From assembly GCA_963721725.1 (NCBI GenBank), contig CAVRLX010000004.1, positions 1 through 64,000 on the forward strand: a stretch of 64,000 nucleotides of DNA, in the 5' to 3' direction. The notes under the pieces are model-generated. The model was not told the origin of the DNA. It did not search any database and saw only the letters and a program-made list of their open reading frames with translations. A program made the translations under genes and the position numbers. Each line of letters starts with the position of its first letter. Positions within the stretch are counted from its first letter, which is position 1. The stretch comes from RI-153 sp963721725 (GTDB taxonomy: Bacteria; Chloroflexota; Anaerolineae; Caldilineales; Caldilineaceae). Below, one piece after another: positions 24,906 to 36,900 of the stretch.

Positions 24906-26990
24906 CGCTGTGTTGGTCGGCGTGTTCGTCGGCGTGTTGTCACCGTCGGCGTATTCGTCGGCGTGTTGGTCACCGTCGGCGTGGCCGTCGGCACCGCTGT
25001 GTTGGTCGGCGTATTCGTCGGCGTGTTCGTAATCGTCGGCGTAGCCGTCGGCACCGCTGTGTTGGTCGGCGTGTTCGTCGGCGTGTTTGTAATCGTCGGC
25101 GTGGCCGTCGGCGTATCGTCGGCGTATTGGTCACCGTCGGCGTGGCCGTCGGCACCGCTCGTGTTGGTCGGCGTGTTCGTCGGCGTATTGGTCACCGTCG
25201 GCGTATCCGTCGGCGTCGTTGCGTTGACCGTCGGCGTGTCCGTCGGCGTGTTGGTAACCGTCGGCGTATCCGTCGGCGTGTTCGTCACCGTCGGCGTGTC
25301 CGTCGGCGTGTTCGTGACCGTCGGCGTGTCCGTCGGCGTGTTGCGTAACCGTCGGCGTGGCCGTCGGCGTACGTCGGCGTGTTGGTTACCGTCGGCGTAT
25401 CCGTCGGCGTGTTCGTAACCGTCGGCGTATCCGTCGGCGTGTTGGTCACCGTCGGCGTGGCCGTCGGTACCGTCTCTGTCGGATCGGCGTGTTCGGTTAC
25501 CGTCGGCGTGTCCGTCGGCGTGTTCGTGACCGTCGGCGTATCCGTCGGCGTGTTCGTCACCGTCGGCGTATCCGTGGCGTGTTGCGTCACCGTCGGCGTG
25601 TCCGTCGGCGTGTTCGTAACCGTCGGCGTGTGTCGGTCGGCGTGTTCGTTACCGTCGGCGTATCCGTGGGCGTGTTGGTCACCGTCGGCGTTTCCGTCGG
25701 CGTGTTGCGTGACCGTCGGCGTCTCCGTCGGGCGTGTTTCGGTTGACCGTCGGCGTGTCCGTCGGCGTGTTCGTCACCGTCGGCGTATCGTCGGCGTGTT
25801 CGGTCACCGTCGGCGTGTCCGTCGGTGTGCTCGTATCCGTCGGCGTATTCGTCGGCGTGTTGGTAACCGTCGGCGTATCCGTGGGCGTGTTGCGTAATCG
25901 TCGGCGTGTTCGTCGGCGTGTTCGTAACCGTCGGCGTGTCCGTCGGCGTGTTGGTAACCGTCGGCGTATCGGTCGGCGTGTTCGTCACCGTCGGCGTGTC
26001 CGTCGGCGTGTTCGTAACCGTCGGCGTATCCGTCGGCGTGTTCGGTGACCGTCGGCGTGTTCCGTCGGTGTGTTGGTCACCGTCGGCGTGTCCGTTGGCG
26101 TGTTGCGTACCGTCGGCGTGTTCGTCGGCGTGTTGGTCACCGTCGGCGTGTCCGTCGGCGTGTTGGTCATCGTCGGCGTATTCGTCGGCGTGTTTGTAAT
26201 CGTCGGCGTGGCCGTCGGCGCGCTGTGTCCGTCGGCGTATTCGTCGGCGTGTTGGTAACCGTCGGTGTGGCCGTCGGGACCGCTGTGTTGGTCGGCGTGT
26301 TCGTCGGTGTATTGGTCACCGTCGGCGTGTCCGTCGGCGTGTTGGTGACCGTCGGCGTATCCGTCGGTGTGTTGGTCACCGTCGGCGTGTGCCGTCGGCG
26401 TATCGTTGGTAACCGTCGGCGTGTCCGTCGGCGTGTTCGTAACCGTCGGCGTATCCGTCGGCGTGTTGGTAACCGTCGGCGTATTCGTCGGCGTGTTGGT
26501 AACCGTCGGCGTATTCGTCGGCGTGTTCGTCACCGTCGGCGTGGCCGTCGGCACCGCTGTGTTGGTCGGCGTATTCGTCGGCGTGTTTGTAATCGTCGGC
26601 GTTTCCGTCGGCGTGTTGGTCACCGTCGGCGTGTTCGTCGGCGTGTTGGTAACCGTCGGCGTATCCGTCGGCGTGTTGGTCACCGTCGGCGTGTCCGTCG
26701 GCGTGTTCGTAACCGTCGGCGTATCCGTCGGCGTGTTGGTCACTGTCGCCGTATTCGTTGGCGTATTGGTGACCGTCGGTGTCTCGGTCGGCGTATTCGT
26801 TGGCGTATTGGTGACCGTCGGCGTGTTCGTCGGCGTGTTGGTCACCGTCGGCGTATCCGTCGGCGTATTCGTCGGCGTGTTGGTCACCGTCGGCGTTTCC
26901 GTCGGCGTGTTCGTCGGCGTCGGGGTTGACGTATAGGTTGGCGTGACGGTGGGCGTGTTTGTGGGCGTAGCCGTCGGCGTGGGTGTGGGC
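24376..26990 (-). repeat. Thr-Pro tandem repeat region, about 30-bp unit
   Basis: About 2.6 kb of tandem repeats, with a plus-strand unit like GTCGGCGTGTTCGTCGGCGT plus GTTGGTAACC. On the minus strand it encodes TPTVTNTPTD/TPTNTPTNT in one frame. Between about 24900 and 26400 the frame slips repeatedly by single bases and returns. Such a linker is a stiff, probably O-glycosylated stalk in secreted bacterial proteins. The length and the indels cannot be trusted without independent reads, because repeats like this collapse in assembly. Confidence 0.9.
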
Positions 26991-29900
26991 AACGCCTCGA
27001 CTGCAATGACAAACGGCTGTTGCGCGCTTCTATGCGAGCCATCGGTGATCCAAAGGGTCACGGGGTTGGCCCCGGCGTTGCCCGCCGAAGGTGTACCGCT
27101 GAGGGTGGCTGTGCCATCACCGTGATCGGTCAAGATGAGCCAACCCGGCACAGTCCCCGTGATCTGCCAAGATTCGCCCAGATCTGGATCTTGGGTCGTG
27201 ATGGTATAAATGTAGGCGCTTGCTTCCTGGGCGGTGGTAACGGGCGTACTTGTGAAACTGGGTGCGGTGTTGGTAAAGCTGAAGCTGACGGTGGCGCTGT
27301 GGCACAGGCCGTCGTCGTCGCAGATCTGATAATTAAAGGAATCTGTCCCCACAAAATGGCTGGCTGGCGTATAGGTGATCACACCGCTGGCCGGGGAAAT
27401 CATAATCGTGCCCGTCATGGGGGCGGTGAGGCTGATCAGCGTGCTGGCATCGAGGGAGCCGTCGACATCACTGTCATTTGCCAGCACGTTAATCACGACA
27501 GACTGATTTTTCCCCTGGCTGCGCGAATCGTCCACAGCCACAGGCGGCAACAAGGGGCGAATGCCAAAATTGATGGCGGTAACCGGCTGGCCGCTGGTAA
27601 TCAGAGCAGAGCGGCTCAATGAAGTCGTGTTGGTATAGGCCGAGGGCAATGTCAGCGTTACGGCATAGCTGCCGGGCAGCACGTTTGTGAAGGTATACAA
27701 GCCGCTGGCGCTGCTGGTGGTGGTGATGCCATTGCTCAGCCAAAGAATGCCGCCGCCATAGCCATTCTCACCGCCATTGTGAAGGCCATTGCGGTTGCTA
27801 TCCACAAAGACCGTGCCGGAAAGAGTGACGGGGTAGGCATCGAAGAAATTGTTGCCGCTGCTGACTTCGGCATTGCCCAGGGTCAAGCTGATGCTATTGG
27901 CATTGTTCACACTGCCGCTGACCGTCTCCGCCCCGATGCTGACAGTGCCGTTGGGATCGCTTTCGCTGATGGTATAGGTTCCCGAAAGCACACGGAAACT
28001 GTATAGCCCGCTGCTGTCCGTGGTGGTAGTCATGCCGTTGGAAAGCGAGATCAGCACACCACTCAGGGCCGGTTCGCCGCTGTCGTGGGTGACGTTGCCG
28101 TTGCGATCTTCATAAACACCGCCGCTGATGGTGGACCACAGGCTGCTCACTTCAAAATCACGTCCAGCCAAATTCTGGCCCACGCCCAGGTTAACGCTGA
28201 TCAACGCCGGATTGCCGCCGTCGCGGTCGGCTAGGCTGGCATAGCCGGGCAGGTTGGCCGATGTGATGCGATGTAGCCCGGGATAGAGGGCCGGAAAGGT
28301 ATAGACGCCGCTGGCGTTGGTCTGGGTTGTGGTCACCCCATCGTCGCCTGTGTCCAACACATTGTCGTTGCCCGCATAGCGCAGCGTAACCGTCACGCCT
28401 TGCATGGGTGCTTCGCCACCGTCGGCGATGCCATTGCCATTGCCCAGGACTACGCTGCCGCTGATGCTGCCCCGTTGCTCTTGATAGCCGAAGGCTTGGC
28501 CGCTGACGGCGGCGCCATTCACGGTAATGGTGGTGCGATTGTCCAGCGTGCCGTCGGGATCGCCCGTTTGTACAAAGGCCACGGGCAGCGACGTTGTGTC
28601 CACAGCAATGCGATAGCTGCCATTCTCAACGCCGTCAAAGCTGTAGCTGCCATTCCCCGCCGTGTTTGTCGTGGCGAGGATCGTGCTGCCGCTGCTGTTA
28701 TAGAGGTTGACTGTGATATTGGCGAGGCCATTTTCGCCGTTGTTGGCAGCGTTGCCGTCGGCGTCGTTCCAGACTGTGCCGCTGACGGTGTAGGTGGGGG
28801 CGGGTGAGATGTAGCCAAAGTTGCCGTTGCTGTCGCTGCCGCCGCCGGCCACGTTGGCACTGTACGGATTATTAGCCGTGGTCAGTGTCATCCCCGCGGG
28901 GATGGTGGAAGCGTCTGGGCGCACGACATATCCGGCATCGGGCAGGCCAGCAAAGCTGTAGTTGCCATTGGGGCCAGTGGCAACACTCTCAAGCAAGGTG
29001 GTGCCATTGCTGGCATAGAGATTCACTGTGACACTCGGCAGCCCGGATTCACCGGCGCTGCGTGTTTGGCTGTTATTGGCATCTTGATAGACGCTGCCGC
29101 TGATCACACCGGCATGGTCGCGGCCAAAATCGGCGTCTTCATATTCCTGCCCAGAGGTGACCACCGTGCCAATACTTGTAGGCGTAGTGGCTGTGCTTAA
29201 TGCGGCTGGCACATCAGCAGCGTTGTAGGTCAGGGTGTAACTGCCCGGCGGCACAACAAACTCATAGTCGCCGCTGCCGTTGGTAACACCGCTACGATTG
29301 ACGGGGTTGCCACTAATATCGTTGCCGGTCAGGGTCACTGTGACGCCAGACAACCCCGGCTCGCCGCTATCTTTCACGCCGTTGTGGTTCACATCATGGA
29401 AAACGCTGCCCCCCACCAAGGCCCCCTCTACCCAGCCAAAATCGGCGTTGGTATCGTGCTGCCCGGCAGTCAGGGTGACGGCGCGCTTATCGCCTGTGGT
29501 GGCGATCATCTTGTCAAACGAGCCGTCGGAGGGGCTGGGCACCGTACTTTCGTCCACATCCACCACATAGCTGCCCGGTGCCAGGTTGTCAAAGAGGTAA
29601 AGACCGTTGCCATCGGTGACGGTGAAAGCATGGATTGGTTCGGTTACATCCTTTTTGCCGTTGGCGTTGGTGTCCGTATAGAGCAGCAGGGTTACGCCGA
29701 CAATCGGCCCTTCGCCGCCATCAATGATCTCATTCGCGTTGTTGTCGTACCAGAGCCTGTCACCGATGGAACTGGACCAGTTGTAGCCCAGATCCGCCGT
29801 GGTGATGATCTGGCCGTTGCTCAGATCCACGTTGACGGGATCGCTGCCGCTGACCCGTTCCAGCCCGTTTGCCAGCCCCGATTCCACGGTGACGAGATAG

Positions 29901-30946
29901 GTGCCCGTGTTAAGACCGGTGAAGGTATAGAGGCCACTGCTGCCAATGGTGGCGGTGATCAGGCGCACGTCGTTCACATCCAACGTGTTGCTGTTGTTAG
30001 TATCGCGATAGAGCGCAACCACAGCGTTGACTGCGCCGCTTTCGTCGGCGTCAAAGAGTCCGTCCTCGTCGGCGTCGATCCAGATCGCATCACCCACACG
30101 CGCGGTGCCAGCCGGTTGGAAGCCAAAATCGGCGGTATCGTGCTGGGTGGTGCTGGTCGCCAACGTTACCGAACGGCTGGTCTGCGTGGTGGGCCAATAG
30201 CCTGTGGGTACAGGACTGGTGACAGTCCATGTGCCAGCGCTCAGGCCGTAGATGCGATAGACCCCGTTACTGTCGGTGACATCACACAGGGGCGCTCGCC
30301 GTTGCTGGCACAGATCAGACACGCCGGCCAGCCCCACCTCGCCGGTATCCTTGACGCCGTTGGCGTTCGCGTCGGCCCATACCGTGTCACCGATGCTGGC
30401 TGTGAGAGCGGTTTCTACTTCGTTGCTGCGGGCCAGGGAGAGGCCGCTGCTACTGGTGAGGAAAGCACGATTGGCAACGTAATTTGGTGGTGTCGGGTTG
30501 TTGACCTTGGCCTGGAAGGTCAGTGGCGGGGCCACGATAACACTGGCCGATTGGGCTGTAGGCCAGGTCAGGCTGCCATTGCCAGCCGCGCCGCTAAAGG
30601 TCAGGTTGCCCGGCTGGCTACCCGCTGTGGCTTGGTAGACCCAGGTAAAGGTGGTGCCAGCCAGGTTGACGGCGGCGCTGGCCGGGGTGGGTCCACTGAC
30701 CCGTGAAGCCGAAGCGCCGTTGGTCCCAACGAAATTTAAGGTGGGTGTAACGAGCGTACTTGATGGTGTGCCGGCTACTTGCCAGTCGATGTGCAGTAAG
30801 GGAGCCGTAGACGGGCTGCCATCGAAGCTATCCGCCGAGCGCGAGCCGCAATTGCTCAAAGGCGTTACGCCTGTGCGGCAGCGGATGATCAAAACGCATA
30901 CTATTGCCGCTGGACCATCCTCCCCGGTTGACGATCTCCTGCACAA
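25985..30946 (-). CDS. Giant surface protein, middle segment (frameshifted)
   Basis: The middle 1,653 codons of the giant gene. After a short piece ending a beta domain (SADSFDGSPSTAPLLHIDW), there are about ten SdrD-B/Cna-B-like domains, each with GxVWxDxNxNGxxDxGE and a GxYxFxxLxxGxY pattern (for example SIGDRLWYDNNANEIIDGGE and GGSVFHDVNHNGVKDSGE). These beta domains usually bind Ca and form rods. Then come a VCBS/cadherin-like repeat (PPVAVDDSRSQGKNQSVVI, NDSDVDGS), a putative Ig domain (APSFTSTPVTTAQEASAYIY) and the Thr-Pro stalk. The first 30 or so codons in this frame are out of register. Near 30950 the true sequence passes through a third frame (WTVGQNYDTPNLSGIVQEIV) before joining the upstream segment. 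Confidence 0.72.
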   Translation of the reverse strand: MCRRSSTGEDGPAAIVCVLIIRCRTGVTPLSNCGSRSADSFDGSPSTAPLLHIDWQVAGTPSSTLVTPTLNFVGTNGASASRVSGPTPASAAVNLAGTTFTWVYQATAGSQPGNLTFSGAAGNGSLTWPTAQSASVIVAPPLTFQAKVNNPTPPNYVANRAFLTSSSGLSLARSNEVETALTASIGDTVWADANANGVKDTGEVGLAGVSDLCQQRRAPLCDVTDSNGVYRIYGLSAGTWTVTSPVPTGYWPTTQTSRSVTLATSTTQHDTADFGFQPAGTARVGDAIWIDADEDGLFDADESGAVNAVVALYRDTNNSNTLDVNDVRLITATIGSSGLYTFTGLNTGTYLVTVESGLANGLERVSGSDPVNVDLSNGQIITTADLGYNWSSSIGDRLWYDNNANEIIDGGEGPIVGVTLLLYTDTNANGKKDVTEPIHAFTVTDGNGLYLFDNLAPGSYVVDVDESTVPSPSDGSFDKMIATTGDKRAVTLTAGQHDTNADFGWVEGALVGGSVFHDVNHNGVKDSGEPGLSGVTVTLTGNDISGNPVNRSGVTNGSGDYEFVVPPGSYTLTYNAADVPAALSTATTPTSIGTVVTSGQEYEDADFGRDHAGVISGSVYQDANNSQTRSAGESGLPSVTVNLYASNGTTLLESVATGPNGNYSFAGLPDAGYVVRPDASTIPAGMTLTTANNPYSANVAGGGSDSNGNFGYISPAPTYTVSGTVWNDADGNAANNGENGLANITVNLYNSSGSTILATTNTAGNGSYSFDGVENGSYRIAVDTTSLPVAFVQTGDPDGTLDNRTTITVNGAAVSGQAFGYQEQRGSISGSVVLGNGNGIADGGEAPMQGVTVTLRYAGNDNVLDTGDDGVTTTQTNASGVYTFPALYPGLHRITSANLPGYASLADRDGGNPALISVNLGVGQNLAGRDFEVSSLWSTISGGVYEDRNGNVTHDSGEPALSGVLISLSNGMTTTTDSSGLYSFRVLSGTYTISESDPNGTVSIGAETVSGSVNNANSISLTLGNAEVSSGNNFFDAYPVTLSGTVFVDSNRNGLHNGGENGYGGGILWLSNGITTTSSASGLYTFTNVLPGSYAVTLTLPSAYTNTTSLSRSALITSGQPVTAINFGIRPLLPPVAVDDSRSQGKNQSVVINVLANDSDVDGSLDASTLISLTAPMTGTIMISPASGVITYTPASHFVGTDSFNYQICDDDGLCHSATVSFSFTNTAPSFTSTPVTTAQEASAYIYTITTQDPDLGESWQITGTVPGWLILTDHGDGTATLSGTPSAGNAGANPVTLWITDGSHRSAQQPFVIAVEALPTPTPTATPTNTPTVTPTYTSTPTPTNTPTETPTVTNTPTNTPTDTPTVTNTPTNTPTVTNTPTNTPTETPTVTNTPTNTATVTNTPTDTPTVTNTPTDTPTVTNTPTDTPTVTNTPTNTPTVTNTPTETPTITNTPTNTPTNTAVPTATPTVTNTPTNTPTVTNTPTNTPTVTNTPTDTPTVTNTPTDTPTVTNDTPTAHADGDQHTDGYADGHQHADGHADGDQYTDEHADQHSGPDGHTDGYQHADEYADGHSAPTATPTITNTPTNTPTMTNTPTDTPTVTNTPTNTPTVRNTPTDTPTVTNTPTEHADGHRTRRRIRRRLRTRRRTRRR

Positions 30947-30957
30947 TGCCGGAGAGA

Positions 30958-33900
30958 TTAGGCGTGTCGTAGTTCTGTCCCACGGTCCAGCTTGTGGCGA
31001 ACCGAATTGACCGCACTGGCGGCGCTGGTGCGGGTGCGGCCCGAAATGTTACTGGCGGTGCTGGTAAAGGTCGTGGGGTTGTCGGCGGCCTGGCCTTCGA
31101 TGGTGAGATCGGCGGCATTGCTGTTGGTCATGCTACCGTCGGGAGTGATGGCGCGGAAGCGCACATAGGCGTTGGTCACCGTGGCCCCTGGCGGAATGTT
31201 GACACTGGTAAAGCGCAGACCGATCTGTTGCGCGCCAGAGGTGGGGGCTTCGTCGTCGCGCACCAGTTCCAGATCGCTGCTGATCAAATACATGCCATTG
31301 GGCGTGCTGCCATCTGTCCCTTGCTGTTCCGCATCGTCGCTGCTGACGTTGATGCGCACATCCACCGAACCGCTAGCCCCAATATCATTGCTGCGGGTCA
31401 GAATTTGGGTTACCACAATCTGGTCGCCTGTGCCGACCAAGGCGCGGTTGGTGCTCAGGGCTGTGCCAGTACTGGCGCTGGGCGGCATCACCCAATCCAC
31501 GACCAAGGTAGCGGGTTTGCCACCTTCTCTGCTGCCCCAGTCTGCCTGACCAGTATCCGTGCCCGTGGCGATCATGGCGAATCCGAGATTGGTCTTGGTG
31601 CCGTTGATCCAATCCTGCACCAGCGCGGTGACGGTTGCATTCTGCACGGTGCTCCCGCCCACCGGTGTGACCGTTGCATAGACCGCTGATCCCCAGGGGG
31701 ACGGTGTGCTGCGGAAGTTGCCGCCACTGCCATTCCAGGCTGTGCTGGTATCTGTACAATTGGGAGCGAGCCAAGTTGCGCCAATAACACAGGTGCTGTT
31801 GTCCGAACCCCCTTCGGCCCAACTGCGTGTGGCCTCGCGGATCTCGACAACGTGGTTGGAACGGCTGCTTTCGCTGACCAGTTTCAGGGTGGCGCTGTTG
31901 ATGGTTGCGCCGGGGGGAATCATGGACAGGTCGAAGCGCAACAGACCGTGGTATTCGCTAGTGCCAGCGGCATTATTGGACGGGTTGGTCTCGATTTTAT
32001 TTGCAATGCCAAAGTTTTTATCGACGGCATCTTCACGCACATGGGTATCGGCGGAGACGGTTACCGTATTGACACCGCTGGCCGTCGTGTTTTGGGGAAC
32101 CAGATAGGTCAAGACCACGGAGGGCAATTTACCCGCCACGCCCGAATCCTTGGCGTGAAATTTGACCTCGCCTAGATCCGAGCCATTCGCCAACATCACA
32201 AAACCATAGTTGCTGCCGCCGTTTAACCAGTTGTTGACCACACTGGATACGTTCGCCGTGTAGGCAGTTTCATCGACCGCAGGGTAGATCGTACCCAAAG
32301 AACTACCGTAGGGCATGGCTGTGCCGAAATTGCCGCCGCTGCCGTTCCAACCGGTGCTGGTGTCGGTGCATTTGGGTGCATTCCAGGTGACGCCAGTCAC
32401 ACATGTAGTATTGGATCCTGTGCCTTCGTTCCACGGGCCATAGGTCAATTCACGCACGCTGAGCGAGCGGCTGGTGGCCTGACCACTTTCGACGGTGACC
32501 GAAAGCATCGCGCTTTGCAACACAGATCCGGCGGGCAGGGTACTGGCCGAGATGGGGAAGTAGAGCAGGCCATGTTCGATCTTGTCTACATCAATATTGA
32601 TCTGGGCATTTACGCCCCAGTTTTTCCCTGCATCTGCCCCAGAGGTAATGAACGCATCCTTGCTGGCCGTCACCACCATTCTCATGGGTTGATAGGCTGT
32701 TCCCTTTTTGCTGGCCGGAACGGCGGCGGCGTTGCTCCCGACATTCCAGGTGACCGTATTGGCATGATTGGCGGCCAACACCTGAACGTTATCCGAAGAG
32801 GACTGCGCGAACGCGTAACCGGCGGCCCCGCTGGCATTGCCCAAAAAGCGCAGTGTGCCTGCCCCACTGGCGGTACAATTCCAGGTAAAGGTGGTAGTGC
32901 TGCCTGCCGCCACCGTTTGCGGCGAGGCCGAGGTGAGCGAACAAACCGCCGATGCTGTGCCCGACAGCGTAACCGGCGAGATCGTGGGGGTCACGTTATT
33001 GACAGTCTGGGTGGCCGTGAGCGCCATACTCGTCTGGATCGTGGCTCCTGTGGTAAGGCTGGCGGGCGTCACGCTCAATCGGTTGCCTGAACCGGTGGTA
33101 GTGGTGGTGTAGGAAACCACCAGTTGGGGGCGACTCGATGCTGTGGCATGTTCTGAGGATGCCCAGTTTTGCACCCGGTTGCCGCCGCCATCGGGCGAAT
33201 AGATGACGAACCCATAATTGGGATTTGTATTGTTGACCCAGTTGGCAACAGCCGAGGTGACGTTCCAGTTATATTGACCGGCGGCAGTCACGTTGGCACT
33301 ATCGATGGCCGTGGCGTTGAAATCCCCCCCAGCCGTCGTCCAAGCCGTGGCAGACTGGCGGTTATTCCAACTGGCTGTGCCCGCCGCGCCACACTGCGTA
33401 CCCTCATCCCAGGCAGAGGTCACCCGGTAGACGGCGTTGTTCATGGAATAGCCGCCGCCGGTGTTAGTCATCTTCAACTGCGCCGAGGTAATCGTGGCCC
33501 CGGCCGGAATATCGGCAAGGTTAAAACGGACGAGGATACGATTTTCGCCGCCGTTCTCCCGATCTGTGTCCAGCGTGGTACAAGTGCCGTAGTTAAAGGT
33601 GGGACTTGCAGCATTGATCCAGGTATCGTCTACTTTGGCGGCATCACTAATGGTGACCGAGTTGGCAACCGTACCGCCTGTGACAAGACCGGCGGCTCCG
33701 GGGCTTGCCACAAAGCCGTTCAAGACACCGCCCTGCCCCGCGCTCTGGAAAGTGGTTCCCGTGGGCACGGTGTCGGTGATGATCACGCCGTTGAGCAGAC
33801 TGCCCCCCAGATAATTGACGCTTACCGTATAGGTCAACGAGTCGCCGGCATTGGCGATGCTCTTATTCACTGCTTTGCTCAGCCGCCGCACCAGACCGAA

Positions 33901-36900
33901 ATCGATGTCGGTGCGGTTCTGGCCCACAGTCAGCGTCACCGCTTTGGGGTCCTGGCTGGGGCTGTAGCCGTCGGGGATGGCCGGGGCGCTTTCATCCAGA
34001 TCGACAATATAGGCACCTGGCCCCAGGGTGTTAAAGGTGTAGGTTCCCGTCAGGCTTGTGCTTGTGCTCTGTAACAGCGGCTCGCCGCCGTCCAAAAGGC
34101 CGTTGGCGTTGCTGTCTTTATAAAGGCGCAGGGTGACATTGGGAACCAGGGTTTCGCCGCTGTCCTTGATGCCGTTGGCGTTGATGTCCAAAAAGACCTG
34201 ATCCCCAATCGAGCCGGGCACCAGTTTGAAATAGCCAAAGCGAACCGTGCTGACACTGCCGCTGAGATTGGGCACGGCCTGCGGATCGCTGGTGGTAAGT
34301 AGGAAGCTCTGCGGCGCAAAGTAGGTGGTCAGATCGCTGTCCGCGCCGTCGGCGTCCACAAGGTAACTGATGCCAGTGGCGAGGCTGCCAAAGCTGTAGG
34401 CCCCGCTGCCGTTGCTGGCCGTTGTGGCAATCAGCGCGTCTTCTGCGCCAATCAAGCCGTTGCCGTTGGTATCCTCATACAGATTGACAGTGACATTGGC
34501 GATTAGCGCATCTGTGCCACTGTCATAAGTGCTATCGTTGCCCTTGTCTTCAAAAATCAGGCCGCTAATGCTGCCACTGCCCCCAGGTCGATAGCCAAAG
34601 GTGATGCCTGTGCGGTTTTGACCTTCGGCCAAACCGTTGATTGCCGTGGGATTCGCCCCCGCAGTCAGCGTATAGCCAGCCGGAATGCCGCCAGTCACGG
34701 CGACGCTATGGTTGCCCGCCGCCACATTGTTAAATAAATAGCTGCCATCACTGCCCGTCACCGTGGTTACACTGCCATCCAATGTGAGGGTGACCCCGGG
34801 AATACCCTCTTCGCTGGCATTCTGCACGCCGTTATTATTCCAATCGCGGAAGATGACCCCGGCAATGCTGGCCCCGCCCACCGTAACTTCAGCCAACGTG
34901 CCTGTGGCGAGGGTGGTATCTTTGCCCAAAACAGGGTCGCGGTGATTCGTGGAAAAGGTATTAAAATAGCGGCCGGCGGTGACGTTATTTCCCACCCGTG
35001 CTGTAAAAGTCAAGAGAAGCTTCTGATCGGCGTTAACAGCCTTGCCCACCGTGAAGACAGGCCGATTTAGGTTGCTGCTATTTACCGTGGTGGAGGCCAG
35101 AGCATTGGCCCCGTTGACGGTCACGCTGTTGAGGCTGACATAACTAAAGCCAGTGGGGAGATATTCGGTCAGTTGAAGCGGATTGCCGCTGGGGCCGGCC
35201 CCGTCGTTGTCGATCTCCAAGGTGTATTGAATGGTACCGCCCGGAGAGACGGCACTGGGCGACGCGCGCTTGCTGGGGATCAGCACCGGGTTCGAGCCAA
35301 GCCAGACGCCTTCATTAACTTGACTAACATAGCCCTGGGCGGTGGATGCGTTGACGGTGTTAATCGAGAGCGTGCCGCTGGATTTGGCCTTGACGCTCAC
35401 CGTCGCTGTCCACTTTTCGCCGGGGGCCATGCTGGGGATGGTCCAGCGCAGGGGGCTGGGGCCGCTGGTCTGTTGCGGAAAGGCGCTGATAAATTCCACA
35501 TTGCCGGGCAATAGATCCTGAATTTGGATGCCGGTTTGGGTGCTGGCACTGATGTTCCAAAAGTCGATGGTGTAGTTAAAGGTGCTGCCGTTGGCAACCA
35601 CATTGTTCGAGGCCCGCTTCACCAACAGCGCACAAGGGTTCAGGGTGGAGGTTGTGGGATCGTAGTAGCGCCACAGGTGATCTTTGCCGCCCTGTTCGCC
35701 GCCAGCATCGCCGCCGAAAACATCGGCGTGGGCATTGAAACAGCCGTTGGCATCGCGTGGGTCGGGGCTGCTCAGCACTTTGAGCTTGACGCGGGCATAT
35801 TCAAAACGGCCCGCGGTGAGCACACCCACACTCCAGCGAAGGGCTTTGGGGCTGGTGCTATCGCTTAAACTTGTGGTGGGGGGGAGGGGAGTGGCCGGGC
35901 TAAGGGCATAGCCCATTGTGCTGGCGTCCTGATAGGCATAGCCAATGCTTTGATCAGGATTGCCAGGAATATCATCGGCAATCGTGCTGCCTTCATATTG
36001 GATGCGCTGCCACGGCCCCATGCTGCTCACCGCGCTCTTCATGTTGCCTGTGCTGTCATACACATTCTTATCAAAGGCCCAGGCATAGCCGCTGTGCGGG
36101 CCAGCCACACTACTGCCCAAGCCCCACGGTGTGCTGCCGCGGCCATCGGGATCGATGATAGCCGAGCTAGGACTCTTGCTGCCATAGGCCAGCAATTGTT
36201 CTGCATCCCACCGGTTATTGGGCGTCACCACTTCGCCGCGGTTGTTGGTAATCGTGCCGCCGTTCCAGCTTTTCCAGGCCGTCTCTGGATCGGTAGCATA
36301 GAAAATGCCCACGTCCCCATAGACGCCAGCCAACGTACCTCTATGTTTGCCTGTGCTATCCACGGCTGTGTTTGTGCGCCCAATGGCATTCGGTCCCAGC
36401 GTCAAGCCCGTGAGCGCGCTGGTGGATTTGGCCCCCACAGGCCCTGCTCCCTGCGAAATAATGGCCTGCCCTTTCATGGGCATATCTGTATAACCGCCGT
36501 TGCCGTCGGGGAAGACATAGCCAGCGTCGATCACCTGTGTGCCCACAGGGACGTAAAAGTCAATGTAACCACCCACGCCTGTGGTTGCCCCGCTGGGCTG
36601 CGGAGAGGATTTTACGATGATCCCCAGTTCATCATTTGGGCGGATCAGCGGCAGATCGTTGGCACTGGCACGCGCCAGAATCATTTGGAGTGTAGCGTCA
36701 TCAAAATAAAGCCAGGCCATGCGTTGGTCCACGTTGTGGGCCGATGCGGAGCGCGTCAACGGCTCTGATCCAGCCTGGGGCAGCAGTCCCCCCAGCAAGA
36801 TCAGACCCCAGCACACAAACAAGATGCGTAGTGTTTGATAACGCCATCCCTGACGTGTCCCTTTCAGCGATTTCATATCATGCATAGGTTCCGTCTTGTC

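Noticed and set aside
24240..26936. Several plus-strand frames encoding VGVFVGVLVTVGV-type or Arg-rich proteins
   Set aside because: These are antisense readings of the Thr-Pro repeat. They have no start signals and no normal protein composition.
24376..26990. CRISPR array
   Set aside because: The repeat units follow each other without unique spacers and code for Thr-Pro on one strand. No cas genes are nearby.
27020..36768. Many plus-strand frames of 100-440 codons opposite the giant gene
   Set aside because: Shadows of GC-rich repeat domains on the minus strand; no family patterns.
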